Shown here: in pieces, positions 19,201 to 27,009 of the stretch
Numbering within the stretch: the first letter of the stretch is position 1
Layout: each line of letters begins with the position of its first letter
Assembly: GCF_003841505.1 (NCBI RefSeq)
Contig: NZ_REGA01000010.1
Coordinates: 62,001-126,000 of the forward strand
Source: Natrarchaeobius chitinivorans
Lineage (GTDB): Archaea > Halobacteriota > Halobacteria > Halobacteriales > Natrialbaceae
Direction of reading: 5' to 3'
Length of the DNA stretch: 64,000 bases
Position numbers and translations under genes: made by a program
The notes under the pieces: generated by a model
The model's input: only the letters and a program-made list of their open reading frames with translations
Told to the model about the DNA's origin: nothing
Databases searched by the model: none

Positions 19201-21628
19201 CAGTCTCGAACTCGTTGCCGACGACGGTCGCATTCGCCGATTCATCGAGCCTGAGATCGATGTCGTGTCCGGACACCGAGTTGTTTACAACCTGGTCGTC
19301 CTCGAACCCGTCGATGTAAATTCCTTCGAGTCCGCTGTCGGTGACGGTGTTGTTCATCAGGTCGCCTCCCCACGCGTAGATGCCGTGTTCTCCGCTGTTG
19401 AGGATGGTGTTATCGTCGACCGTGGCGCCAGATCGTGCTTCGATACCGTTGTCTTCAACGTCGGTGACGGTGTTGTTCGTGATCAACCCAGTCCGAGCCT
19501 CGATGCCGTTGCCCTCGCTCTCGGAAATTACGTTGTCCCGGATCGTCACGTCCTCGTCGGCGTTCCCGGAGCCGATGCCCTGGCCGTTTCGGGCCACCTC
19601 GTTCGACTCGATGACGAGCCGTTCGTTGGTGTCCGTGCTATGTCGTGGCCCGATGCCAACCCAGTGGTGGTCGGTCACGACGTTGTTCGAAATCGTCACG
19701 TCACCGGCCTCGTAGATTGCGATCCCCCGGGCGTTGTTCGAAACCTCGTTCCCCGTGATCGTCGCGTCGCCGTCTTCGACCTGAATCCCGGACATCTCTT
19801 CGTTGCCCGTGACGACGTTGTCCGCAATCGTGGTGTCGTCGGCATCCTCTCCGATGTTGATTCCGTCGGTCTCAACTCCGTTCGTGACGTCGTTGTTCGT
19901 GATCTCGACGTCGACGGTTCCCTCGGCGAAGAGACCGTAGCGCGTCGGCGCGTCGATCTCGTTGCCGTCGATCACAGCCTCCTCCGTGCCGTACAGGACG
20001 AGGCCCATCCACTCGCTGTCCTGCATGGTGTTCTCGGTGACCGTCACATCAGTTCCATCCCAGAAGTTGATCTGACCGCGGTCGGTCAGAAAGTCGTCGT
20101 GCCCCCCTCTAGTGAGGTCGTTGTCGTGGACGGTTACCTGATCGCTGTAGGCGATCTGGATCCCTGCGGCGACGTCAGTGAACTCGTGGCCGCTCACGTC
20201 CACGTTCGTCGAGTTCACGACGATGATCTGGCCGATGTCGTCGGGAATCGCTGGGTCATCCTCCCCGTTCGCGAAGAAGAGCGGTTCCCCGTCGACAGTG
20301 TTGTCCTCGACAGGGTGATCGAAGTGTGCCAACTGGTCGCCGTCCAGTACCAGTCCCGACTCAAGATCGTTTCCAGTGATCGTCGCGTTGGCCGAAAACG
20401 ACACATCAACCGCGGCGTCGTGTCCGGACACGTTGTTGTCTTCGACAATCACGTCTGCGTTCGGGCCGCTGGTGGATCCCCAGATCGAGCGCCCGTTCAC
20501 GTAGATTCCACGATAGCCGTTGTCGTGGATCTCGTTTCCGACGATCGTCGTCCCTTCGCTTGCCCTAACCTGAATCCCATTGTCGAGGGAGCCGACGCCC
20601 GGAACGTTACCCTCCACGACGTTGTCCATGATGGTCACCGCGTTCGAAGCCTCGACGAGGATTCCTTCCTCGTCGTTCTCCGAGAGGTCGTTCCCGTCGA
20701 CGATCGCGCCGTGTGAGTTATCCCGGATCAGCACACCGTACTCGGCGTAGTCGCTCGTCACTTCGTTTTCGGTCACGACGGCGTCCGGCGACTGGTAGAT
20801 GTCGAATCCTTCGTCGCGGGAGTCGGTCGCCGTGTTGTTCCGGACCTCGAGGTCGGCGGCCTGGTAGGCGTAGACGGCGTTGCCGTAGTTGTCGTAGAAG
20901 GTGCTGTTCTCGACGACGGCGCCGTCGGCGCCCGGTCGGACGCGGATCGCGTCACCGTTCGTCTCGAACGTGCTCTCCGTGACGACCACGTTCTCTGCGC
21001 TGATCTCGACGCCGTCCGAGTTCTCGAGGGCAGTCACGTTCTCGAGCAGCGTGCCGTCGGACGTCTCAACGAGGACGCCGTAGTTGTGTTCGTCGACGAC
21101 GGTGTCCTCGACGACGGCGTCCGGCGAGTTCACCAGGTGGATTCCGTCACCGCTGTTCCCCCAGCCACCGATCACGTCCATGTCGGAGAGCGTCACGCCA
21201 GCGGAATCCTGGACGACGATTGCAGTGTCTTCCAGGTAGTTGCTCACGTTGAACCCTTCGATCGTCACTCCGTTGGCATCCTCGATGGAGATTGCCGTCT
21301 CCAACCCATCGTCCCCACCACCGTCGAGTACGGGTGACGCCCCGTCCGCGGCGACAATTGAGATATCTTCGACGTCGATAATCACCTCTTCCTCGTAGTT
21401 TCCGTCCTCAACAACAATCGTATCCCCCGGTTCTGCCTCGTCGACGGCGTCCTGGATCGACTCGCCGTCGGAGACGGTGATCTCACTGGCCGTTGCGGCT
21501 ACCGGAGTGGCGACGACGAACGCTGCCATCGAGACGGCGACTAGCACCGCTATTATGACTGCAGACCGACGTTTCAGCCCGTTACCCAGCGCTGGTGCGT
21601 CCGCACTTTTTCCGAGCGTTTCCGTCAT
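13277..21628 (-). CDS. Giant cell-surface protein: beta-helix, PKD, PQQ-like propeller, Ig-like and PGF-CTERM domains
   Basis: About 2,780 residues. Order (residues approximate): signal peptide 1-45; right-handed parallel beta-helix with NosD-like repeats 50-1085, closing with NWWGAESGAS; two PKD domains (YHWDFNGDG and YHWDFGDGT) 1085-1260; a PQQ-type beta-propeller with repeated TVVDGxVY / LYAIDAETGD blades 1265-1640; a CARDB-like domain 1650-1755; a second, shorter beta-helix 1755-1975; Ig-like and PGF-pre-type domains 1975-2620; an Asp/Ser-rich linker 2640-2755; and PGFTG plus a membrane helix and basic tail, the PGF-CTERM signal cut by archaeosortase A. It is therefore secreted and lipid-anchored in the S-layer. 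I start at the Met of MTETLGKS (21628), which has GGGGGAG upstream; 21643 is the alternative. The beta-helix contains an internal duplication. Function is probably binding of polysaccharide or another surface partner, unproven. Confidence 0.92.
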   Translation of the reverse strand: MTETLGKSADAPALGNGLKRRSAVIIAVLVAVSMAAFVVATPVAATASEITVSDGESIQDAVDEAEPGDTIVVEDGNYEEEVIIDVEDISIVAADGASPVLDGGGDDGLETAISIEDANGVTIEGFNVSNYLEDTAIVVQDSAGVTLSDMDVIGGWGNSGDGIHLVNSPDAVVEDTVVDEHNYGVLVETSDGTLLENVTALENSDGVEISAENVVVTESTFETNGDAIRVRPGADGAVVENSTFYDNYGNAVYAYQAADLEVRNNTATDSRDEGFDIYQSPDAVVTENEVTSDYAEYGVLIRDNSHGAIVDGNDLSENDEEGILVEASNAVTIMDNVVEGNVPGVGSLDNGIQVRASEGTTIVGNEIHDNGYRGIYVNGRSIWGSTSGPNADVIVEDNNVSGHDAAVDVSFSANATITGNDLESGLVLDGDQLAHFDHPVEDNTVDGEPLFFANGEDDPAIPDDIGQIIVVNSTNVDVSGHEFTDVAAGIQIAYSDQVTVHDNDLTRGGHDDFLTDRGQINFWDGTDVTVTENTMQDSEWMGLVLYGTEEAVIDGNEIDAPTRYGLFAEGTVDVEITNNDVTNGVETDGINIGEDADDTTIADNVVTGNEEMSGIQVEDGDATITGNEVSNNARGIAIYEAGDVTISNNVVTDHHWVGIGPRHSTDTNERLVIESNEVARNGQGIGSGNADEDVTIRDNVISESEGNGIEARTGLITNNTVTDVEDNGIEARSGATVDDNTILNSGEHGIYAWGGDLMNNTVTDSGLEGIYIDGFEDDQVVNNSVSGHDIDLRLDESANATVVGNEFETGVFLDVFRDGVEFTDHAFEDNLVAGDPLVYFHDVDDPNVPTDAGQVIIANSSNVTAEDLTLDDSAPTIQVIYSENVTIADSTITAPTTDGLYLAESVNVTLDSVTVEGGDTGVATDELESIEVTNSVLVDNDDYGLAVDLRDGVQNATITDNTIARNGVGVDLNAWGDLDGIVVTGNAFQDNVEGLVLQDETEDVTIAQNSFEGNDFAFVNDYYLTADEMTVTDNWWGAESGASGGVTDACTGTVADGAGDAIDDDGDNNVCFDPWLNEDPIDGPSASFTVDPADPDEGEEITFDASGSTAPDGDVTAYHWDFNGDGEINETTADPETAHVFDTPGTYEVELTVEDENGVTATTNETVEVYGLDPLEAIFEWEPPAPEPSEDVTFDAENSTAPTGDVDTYHWDFGDGTTETTSSPEITHQYTEDGSYAVELEIETESGETNATTATIHVAVEGEAIWTETVDERFDDNAPTVVDGMAYISDFQGTVYAIDVDTGDVEWEFERDYDGTDEAPTVVDGVVYVAGGTSLIGDSGTLYAIDAETGDERWNETMTRPPRGSTVVGDTVYVSTGPDFDHNNGYVLAFDATDGEALWEYETTGQTRGAPTVADGTVFIGDRVGTVYALGAADGTEKWTFQSDSGTNIPTSPTVDDGTVYVPVDNVVPEFGGDVTRWTTEVHALDAETGAEIWDEPFGDDYEGAGITAAPTVHDGTIYVPGGDSELFAIDADDGSEAWRFDSSSMIRSSPTVVHAPDDVDKVHADDALVFVGTGDGTVYAIGDASSAVHWVYDAGDRADSSPTAADGVVYVAGNEPDFDGTLHAIDAGVGGSSSDSRIRLATFGHNEALYPQFLVEVTDSNAPVLEGETLEVEVTVHNVGGEGTQEVELVGLDGSVEDTVELTLERHETETVTLTNPTAEDDADYGDITVRTEDNADEKEIAIQQEVALDGCTDIDTPGVYTIVSGQTSSSTCITITSSYVELDGQGIYLAGGGGMDDGAHGIHVDGTDGQLTNVVINDVHLESWSSFQVDNAGIRVQNVTDSEITNSTSIDGYYGIWANDLTNSTIHGNDLSGNNWYGAYLYDSPGNVITDNEMTGAYYGLHLASGSDDAVVEDNVIVANNYGLLLTGVSGVEVADIDARYNRGDVQAPWDLPDFYASDSGPTVVENYTVSAPSEVTVNDVTGDSVDDGVVYASDEVEFEFTATPASEFIVSFGAQNVDLEATHAPAENPNAHSLGTYIDVQEESGTPSYLNLSVHYDEAHLDGADPTDLSLWRYDHADETWEELEDSSVDTDNEVVTTDLTEFGTIGLFVEEPGDAEPGVPATEEISDLTVIVHGDNAWQNLEESATHLSGTKWNATVDVDDLPSGDTYDLWMDLENEFDATYSINIDKDLEEVEVLGEKPDVSITAVDSHTADEGTMYASEDVTVTIEASADDGRDVDTVDLEIHSLATTWSHDVAASHDGGETWTATIDLEDVPDDAPYELSARATDEAGLDNETEVDETLVIDRESPSLTGAIEDVDGEAATIEIRSDTDLEGAPTASVTGPDGSTTEPTVQSDGDHWNATIDLDSAGEYDVTIEGTDLAGNDGTATTAVTADTEFATDNRTGVLHNEETGTFIEFETESDLQDGFAAVSENEDAYEKLEDDLLGAGFLTAMLGDDLEANLTSATIHVPADVSDVDGVDDPEAVDITHYNGSTDEWETVETTVETIADDTIGVNGEYWVAEVEEFSTYGAIATDDEPPELLATTPDDGETLEHGSDDVTLEFEYDDDGSGVDVGAVELVVDGSDVSDDPATAITSTSASHEMDVVDGESYTAAVTLADEAGNVETYDLTFAVDDGSTGDDSGSGVPDENGDDDGDTEDGGTGGSDTDTSPGDTDSDDDPDSDDGSDADDDPDADGDDSDADADDSDSDTGDSDSDSDPADGDTDGSETGTDDSDPDASATGTDDSGEDDTVPGFTGVSGLLALLLATSLLWYSRTDR
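13366..13740 (-). repeat. Asp/Ser-rich low-complexity linker in the giant surface protein
   Basis: About 125 codons made almost only of Asp, Ser, Gly, Thr and Pro, just before the PGF-CTERM anchor. Such linkers span the S-layer and often carry O-glycans in haloarchaea. At DNA level it is an imperfect array of TCGTCGTCAG-like units, prone to length change. Confidence 0.75.
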
Positions 21629-21643
21629 CTTACACTCCCCCAT

Positions 21644-22445
21644 CGGTCACCCTACCCAGTGTCGTACCGTTCACATTTTCTAGTTACAAAATTGAACTGT
21701 ACCAAATTCATTAACATGCTTATAACCGATATATCATGTGTCAATAAGTGTAAGGCAACCTTCAAGTAAGTTAGAAGGTTACCTCAAGGTAATCTCAGAA
21801 TCGTCGGACGGTGTCTTGCCGAACCGGGCTAAGGTGCGGGAAAGTCGTATATCTCGATGGTCCAACTAATCACAGACCTGCTCAGCGAGTTTGACGCGGC
21901 GGAACATCGATGCGTTATAGGAGTGTGGACAGAGTCCTCCTTAGTTGAAATCCTCGAGACCAGGGTGTACGGCTTTGCGCGACTTGACGAAGTCACCGAT
22001 GTTCTGGTATTCGTCGTTGGTACTGGTCTCTACCGGCTGGAAAGTGGCTGCGATCAACTTACTGTCACGGCAGTTCCCGAACTCGTGTGGAAACCGGTTT
22101 TACTCGTCGTGGTCCCGATGTGGATGAGTTCGACTGCCCGATCGGTGATCGTGGTCATGGGCTCTGGCCTTTCCCGACGATATGACACTGATCCGCGCCG
22201 CATCGCCACTGACCCGGCGAACCATCGCATATCTGAGCGGGGTCGCCTCAAACGAACTGTAATTCGTCACCGTGTGAGTACCGCCGTCCCGCGGTGCGTC
22301 CCTCTGGACGCAGTCGAGACGGACCCGTTCAGGAACGCTAACACCGAGGGAAACGCCAGAACGAGGGTGCCTGATCCCAGTCACAAACATGGACTTTTAT
22401 TATGAACTGGTAGAATGCTTCCCAGACCGTTCCAGATCACTCACA
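21644..22445. other. Divergent intergenic region between the surface protein and the histidine kinase
   Basis: About 800 bases. The first 150 bases are AT-rich and hold promoter-like sequence (GGTTATAAGC on the minus strand near 21720) and two inverted repeats (21757-21792). From about 21860 to 22160 the minus strand shows protein-like text broken by stops (MTTITDRAVELIHIG), possibly gene debris. No intact gene is supported. A TTTTATTATG box near 22393 could serve the kinase. Confidence 0.45.
21757..21792. promoter_or_regulatory. Two overlapping inverted repeats upstream of the surface-protein gene
   Basis: AACCTTC (21757-21763) pairs with GAAGGTT (21774-21780). TTACC (21779-21783) pairs with GGTAA (21788-21792). 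They sit about 130-160 bases before the start of the surface protein, near its AT-rich promoter. They look like binding sites for a regulator, but which one is unknown. Confidence 0.4.
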
Positions 22446-24191
22446 ATGACGTGGCAACACACGATCTACGCCTACCCGACGCTCATCGCGACCGCGGTGT
22501 CGCTCGTTCTTGCAGTCTACACTGTTCTCCATATTCGCCGTCACGAGCCGTCTCCGACGACGCTCTCGTTCGTCGCGATGAACGTCGCGATCGTGATCTG
22601 GACCCTGTTTTCGGCGATCAAACTTCTGAGCACCGATCCGCTGATCAAGTTTCAGGCGTATCGGCTTCTGTATCTCGGTGGCGGCTCGATCGGCCCGTTT
22701 TTGCTCTTGTTCACGCTCGCCTACACCGATCGGACGCGGTGGCTCCGCCGCCGCTTCGTCGTCGGCCTGTTCGTCGTCCCGATCGTATTCTGGACGCTGT
22801 TGTTCACCAATCCGTACGATCTGGTAACCGTCGAAACGTACCTCGTGGACGTCGACGGGTTGGTTGTTCTGCGGACGACCACCGGCCCAGCATACGCCGT
22901 ATTCAGCTTTACGTACGCGCTGGTGATGGCGCTGCTCACGCTGGCAGTTCTGCTATCCGAAACCATCAAACAGGGCCGATCGTACCTGCCACAGTCGGTA
23001 CTGATGGTGATCGCCGTCGTGACGCCGGTGCTCGTGAGCTTTCTCACGTCGGCGAACGTCCCCCCGTTTACCCTCGAGTCTGTGAACTTCGTCCCGGCCT
23101 CTGCAGTCATCTCCTCGATCGCGTTGGGGGTCGCGACGTTCCGATACCGAATGCTCGACCTCCGGCCGATCGCACGCCGAACGGTCATCGAGCACTCGCC
23201 CGACGGCGTCCTCGTCCTCGATCGGGCAAAACGAGTCGTTCACGCGAACGACACCGCCGCTACGGTACTCGGCCCAGCCTCGCCTGCCGTCGGCAACTCC
23301 CTCGAGGAGGTGTTTCCGGGGTTCGACCTCGAGACGGCGTCGACGGTGACGCTCGATCGCTCTTCGAGCACCGGGGCGGCCGACTTTCTCGAGATCCGGT
23401 CACAGCCACTGCGCCGTCAGGGCGACCACGTCGGCTGGGTACTCGTGCTCAGAGACGTTACCACACGCATCCGGCGGGAACGCGACCTCGAGAACTTTAC
23501 GAGCGTGGTGTCACACGACATCCGGGAGCCGTTGCGCACCATCGAGAACTACCTCGACCTGCTCGAAGACAACGCGGCGCTCGAGGAGGGAGACCGAGAG
23601 TTACTGACCACGGCAAAAGAAAACAGCCGCCAGCTCCAGGGGATGGTCACCGACCTGCTGCAGTATTCTCAACTCGACGCCGGTGAGGAGTCGTTCGACC
23701 GGGTCGATTGTGACCGAGTGGTAGCCGACGTCCTCGAGACACTCCAGTTCGAAATCGAGGACAGGGATGCCACGGTCGTCGTCGACGACTTGCCGACCGT
23801 CGTGGGAAACGACCACCAACTCCGGCGACTGTTCCGGAACCTCCTCACGAACGCGCTCAAGTACACCGACGACTCGCCGGAGATTCAGGTTACCGTCGAC
23901 GAACTCGAGACCGAGTGGGCGTTTACGGTCGCGGACGACGGAATCGGTATCGAATCGTCCGATCTCGAGCGCATTTTCGACCTCTTTACGCGGGCTGATC
24001 GAACAGACTCGGCGTCCGGGTCGGGGGTAGGACTCGCCGTCTGCAAGAAAATCGTCGAACAACACGGCGGACAGATTTCCATCGAGTCGACCCCTGGAGA
24101 CGGAACCGAAGTCACGTTTACGATTCCACAGCCACGGTTGAAATCCGATCGACCGGTATCGCCTCGTCCTAGCCCGTCTCACAGCGGCTGA
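22446..24191 (+). CDS. Membrane histidine kinase with 7TM N-terminal sensor and PAS domain
   Basis: 581 residues from MTWQHTIY. Seven hydrophobic segments (about 5-235) form the archaeal/bacterial 7TM kinase sensor, followed by a PAS domain (about 245-340). The kinase core has the H-box SVVSHDIREPLR (phospho-accepting His about 357), N-box LLTNALKY, G1 VADDGIGIE and G2 GSGVGLAVCKK. All key residues are present, so it should autophosphorylate. No response regulator is encoded nearby, so it is an orphan kinase. The ATG at 22446 is preferred over 22389 because helix 1 begins right after it. Its 3' end overlaps the converging SafE-like gene by 13 bases. The signal it senses is unknown; respiratory or copper status would fit the neighbours. 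Confidence 0.88.
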   Translation: MTWQHTIYAYPTLIATAVSLVLAVYTVLHIRRHEPSPTTLSFVAMNVAIVIWTLFSAIKLLSTDPLIKFQAYRLLYLGGGSIGPFLLLFTLAYTDRTRWLRRRFVVGLFVVPIVFWTLLFTNPYDLVTVETYLVDVDGLVVLRTTTGPAYAVFSFTYALVMALLTLAVLLSETIKQGRSYLPQSVLMVIAVVTPVLVSFLTSANVPPFTLESVNFVPASAVISSIALGVATFRYRMLDLRPIARRTVIEHSPDGVLVLDRAKRVVHANDTAATVLGPASPAVGNSLEEVFPGFDLETASTVTLDRSSSTGAADFLEIRSQPLRRQGDHVGWVLVLRDVTTRIRRERDLENFTSVVSHDIREPLRTIENYLDLLEDNAALEEGDRELLTTAKENSRQLQGMVTDLLQYSQLDAGEESFDRVDCDRVVADVLETLQFEIEDRDATVVVDDLPTVVGNDHQLRRLFRNLLTNALKYTDDSPEIQVTVDELETEWAFTVADDGIGIESSDLERIFDLFTRADRTDSASGSGVGLAVCKKIVEQHGGQISIESTPGDGTEVTFTIPQPRLKSDRPVSPRPSPSHSG

Positions 24192-25135
24192 TAGTGAGGG
24201 AGCGGGACCGACGGCAAGGGAACGCCGAGCGTCGCGAGTCCATGTTGAAGCGGAACGTACCCGAGGACGACGAACGCGACGCCGAGAACGCGGTGGAGTT
24301 TCGCCCGCGTCGCGGGGCTGAGCGACTGAAAGAGGGTCCCATAGAGGAACATCGACGGAATCGTTCCGAGCCCGAGGACGCCGAGGGCGACGACGCCCTC
24401 GAGTGGCGAACCGCGGACGAACGCGTAGAGAAACGCCGGATAGAGCAGCGGACACGGCAACAGGCCGTGGACGGCTCCCAGTCCGACGATCCGGTAGTTA
24501 CCGACCCAGGCGTCGACGTTGCCGAGCAGCCACCGGTGGACGCGACCGAACAGGGGGCCGATCAGCGGAAGACTGATCGAGCCGCCGAGCAGTCCACGGC
24601 CGACGAGATAGTGAACGCCCATCGCGACGATGATCGTTCCGACGAGAATACCGGCTATCGAGTGGACGTCGGTTGCGACCGCCGTAACCGCCCGCGGTGT
24701 CACGAACATCACTGCGCCCGCAGCCCCGAAAACGCCTCCCAGGATCGCGTAACTGGTCGCTCGGCCGAGGTTGAAAAGCGCGTGCTGTCGGACCATACCC
24801 ACGGTCAACTCGGCCCGTCTGCTCCCCCCGTCGCGTCGTGCCCGGAGCCGATCCGAGTACGTGCTCACGAGCGGGCCACACATCCCCAGACAGTGGGCCC
24901 CACCCAGCAACCCGATCAGCCCGAAGACGACGACGCTCACCGGTTCGATCGCGGTCGGATCGAGCGCCGGATCGTAACACGTAGAGAGTATCGTAGGAGT
25001 CCATAGTTTTCCCGGGAAGAACCAGGACACAGCGTCAAAGGACGGGCCTCGAAACCCTCGATTGGCTACGATACTCCCTAACTGCCGTTCGAGGACGATC
25101 CCCGCGGGGATGGTGGCGGCCGGTTCGACGCTCAT
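24179..25135 (-). CDS. SafE/UreH2-type membrane protein linked to copper oxidase assembly
   Basis: 318 residues with about six membrane helices. The motif GGAHCLGMCGPL (about 82-94) is the His-Cys-x3-Cys signature of the TauE/SafE-like (DsbD_2/UreH_2) proteins that accompany cytochrome oxidase assembly genes, where it is thought to handle copper or reductant. A second polar motif LLPCPLLYP lies in the middle. The ATG overlaps the stop of SCO1 by four bases (ATGA), so the two are co-translated. The label sulfite exporter often given to this family is probably wrong here. Role in copper delivery is inferred from context. Confidence 0.8.
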   Translation of the reverse strand: MSVEPAATIPAGIVLERQLGSIVANRGFRGPSFDAVSWFFPGKLWTPTILSTCYDPALDPTAIEPVSVVVFGLIGLLGGAHCLGMCGPLVSTYSDRLRARRDGGSRRAELTVGMVRQHALFNLGRATSYAILGGVFGAAGAVMFVTPRAVTAVATDVHSIAGILVGTIIVAMGVHYLVGRGLLGGSISLPLIGPLFGRVHRWLLGNVDAWVGNYRIVGLGAVHGLLPCPLLYPAFLYAFVRGSPLEGVVALGVLGLGTIPSMFLYGTLFQSLSPATRAKLHRVLGVAFVVLGYVPLQHGLATLGVPLPSVPLPHYQPL

Positions 25136-25806
25136 GCCCAGCGCTCGAGGACGGTCTCGAGGTCGTCCGCAATCCGCTGCGTATCCGGGTTTTCGCCCCG
25201 GTAGCTCCGTTCGACGTAGCCGCCGGGATTGACGAGAAACGTGACGGTGACGTGTATGAAGTCGTACTCGCCGCCGCCGAGGTCCTCCCGCTCGAACGGG
25301 ATCCCGAGCCGGTCGTCGACGACGGCTTTCGCGTCGTTCGCATCGTCCGGCCGCAGATAGTGCCAGTTTCCCGCCTCGAGATCGACGCCCATCATCTCGG
25401 CGTGCTCGCGCAGTTCGTCGGCCGTATCCCGTTCGGGATCGAACGTGATCGCGAGAAACAGCGTGTCGCTCCCGAACCCGCCCTCGAGGCTGTTCGTCTG
25501 GACCGTCGACATGGCGTTCATAAGCGGGATGCACTCCGCCGGGCAGGTCGCGAAAAACGCCGTACAGACGAGACAGTCGTCCACGTCGCCGACGTCGACG
25601 ACTCTCCCGGCGAGCGGATCGGCGAGTTCGAACGTCGGAAACGGGTCGCCGTAAGTCGGGTACGACGGATCTCCTTGCGTCTCGTCTCCGGCTGGCTCGA
25701 GAACGACGTCGTCGGCGCTTTCGCCCCCGAGCGCGTCGGTGAGACAGCCAGCGATGGTGGTCAGGACGGCCGTTGCCCCTGTGCCGAGAACACGGCGTCG
25801 GTTCAT
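25132..25806 (-). CDS. SCO1/SenC-type copper chaperone lipoprotein
   Basis: 224 residues. A twin-arginine-like start (NRRRVLG) and lipobox TIAGC give a lipid-anchored thioredoxin-fold protein outside the cell. The copper site is complete: CPAEC (about 88-92, the CxxxC motif) and a distal His in DFIHVTVTF (about 185). SCO proteins deliver copper to, or reduce, the CuA site of oxidase subunit II. The obvious client is the CuA-bearing subunit encoded 12 kb away at 12108-12893. Forms an operon with the SafE-like gene. Confidence 0.88.
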   Translation of the reverse strand: MNRRRVLGTGATAVLTTIAGCLTDALGGESADDVVLEPAGDETQGDPSYPTYGDPFPTFELADPLAGRVVDVGDVDDCLVCTAFFATCPAECIPLMNAMSTVQTNSLEGGFGSDTLFLAITFDPERDTADELREHAEMMGVDLEAGNWHYLRPDDANDAKAVVDDRLGIPFEREDLGGGEYDFIHVTVTFLVNPGGYVERSYRGENPDTQRIADDLETVLERWA

Positions 25807-25944
25807 CGATCGAAGGTAAGGAGGCCCGCTCCAAGTACAGTCTGGTCGAACCGTCGAAATCGAACCGAAGACGGGCTCTCGAGGCGAGACCGTTTCGGCG
25901 ATCGTACCACATCTGACTTACTAGTGCGGTCCGTCTGTTCGAGT

Positions 25945-26529
25945 ATGACGTCGAAAACGTATCTCGGGGATGGACCCACGCGCCGGTCGGTGCTCGCTGG
26001 GACGGCAGCCGTCGCGCTGGGTGCGATTGCGGGGTGTCTGGGCGAAGACGACGCGCCGGAACCGATATCGATCGCGGGCGATCAGGACTGTGACAACTGC
26101 ACGATGGGAATCGGTCACCATCCCGGACCCGTCGGTCAGGCTCACTACGAGAATCCGGACGAGGTCGTCGGCGACGACCGGCCGGCGCAGTTCTGTAGCT
26201 CGCTTTGTACGTACGCCTTCACGTTCGAACAGGCGGACCGCGGAATCGACCCCCAGGTCACGTACGTCACGGACTACTCGACGGTCGACTACTCGATCAC
26301 GACGTCCGACGGCGACCTCGAGATCAGCAATCACCTGGACGCCGAGACGTTCGCGACGCCGGCGGATCTCGCGTTGATCGCCGACAGCGAGGTGCTGGGT
26401 GCGATGGGTCGGTCGATAATCGGGTTCTCCGACGGGGACGATGCCGACGAGTTCCGAGCGGAGTACGGCGGCGAGGAGTACGCACACGAGGACGTGACGA
26501 TGGAACTCGTGATGTCGCTGATGTCCTGA
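25945..26529 (+). CDS. nosL: NosL-type copper-binding lipoprotein
   Basis: 194 residues. TRRSVLAG and lipobox AIAGC mark an exported lipoprotein. The NosL metal motif CDNCTM (about 49-54) binds Cu(I); a second Cys pair FCSSLC (about 86-91) follows. The C-terminal half has the NosL fold segment ending YAHEDVTMELV. NosL passes copper to the NosDFY machinery for the nitrous oxide reductase CuZ site. No nosZ is in the window. It is divergent from SCO1 across about 140 bases, so both probably share a control region. Confidence 0.85.
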   Translation: MTSKTYLGDGPTRRSVLAGTAAVALGAIAGCLGEDDAPEPISIAGDQDCDNCTMGIGHHPGPVGQAHYENPDEVVGDDRPAQFCSSLCTYAFTFEQADRGIDPQVTYVTDYSTVDYSITTSDGDLEISNHLDAETFATPADLALIADSEVLGAMGRSIIGFSDGDDADEFRAEYGGEEYAHEDVTMELVMSLMS

Positions 26530-26668
26530 CGGACGAGAGCGCCGGATCGACTCGGACGGGCGGTCGGACGTCGTTGCCGGCCGGACCGTGGTCCGTTTGC
26601 GTTCCCACCGATAAATCGTCACGAGTCCGATCGAAAGAAAATTTCCAATGGGATAACGTATCGACGGT

Positions 26669-26959
26669 ATGGCCATCGCCACGGTTGCCCGCTACACTGG
26701 AAGTACGATCGAACTGACACTGGCGGTCGGACTTCTCGGGATCGCCACAGTCCATACCATCGCTGGCGTTCCGACCGCGCTTCTCCCCGCTATTGGTGCT
26801 TTTGGCTTGATTGGTGGCGCGGTCGCCCTCGCTCCCGTAACACGTCGTCGTATTCGACAGAATGCGACCGGACGAGAGGATATACTGGTGTTTCTCGGAT
26901 CACTCATCGTCGCGACCGCCACTCTGGGATCGTTCGTCGTACTCGGCCAGTTTTTCTGA
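26669..26959 (+). CDS. Small membrane protein of unknown function
   Basis: 96 residues with three hydrophobic stretches (about 14-31, 34-54, 72-94) and a basic loop RRRIRQNATGRED between the second and third. It lies between the nosL-like gene and the converging ABC permease gene. A TATA-like AAAATTTCC lies near 26637-26645, about 28 bases before the ATG. No family was recognised. Position suggests a link to the copper or respiration group, but that is only context. Confidence 0.6.
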   Translation: MAIATVARYTGSTIELTLAVGLLGIATVHTIAGVPTALLPAIGAFGLIGGAVALAPVTRRRIRQNATGREDILVFLGSLIVATATLGSFVVLGQFF

Positions 26960-27009
26960 CCGCCATCCTATAACCTGCCGGGTCAGGCGGATCGCGGTCA
27001 CCAACCGTG

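Noticed and set aside
17858-20716. A 952-codon open frame on the + strand, and others (13952-15916) opposite the giant surface gene
   Set aside because: They are antisense to a gene with clear signal peptide, domains and anchor. They result from GC-rich third positions and the GAC/GTC-rich coding, and have no domain pattern or promoter.
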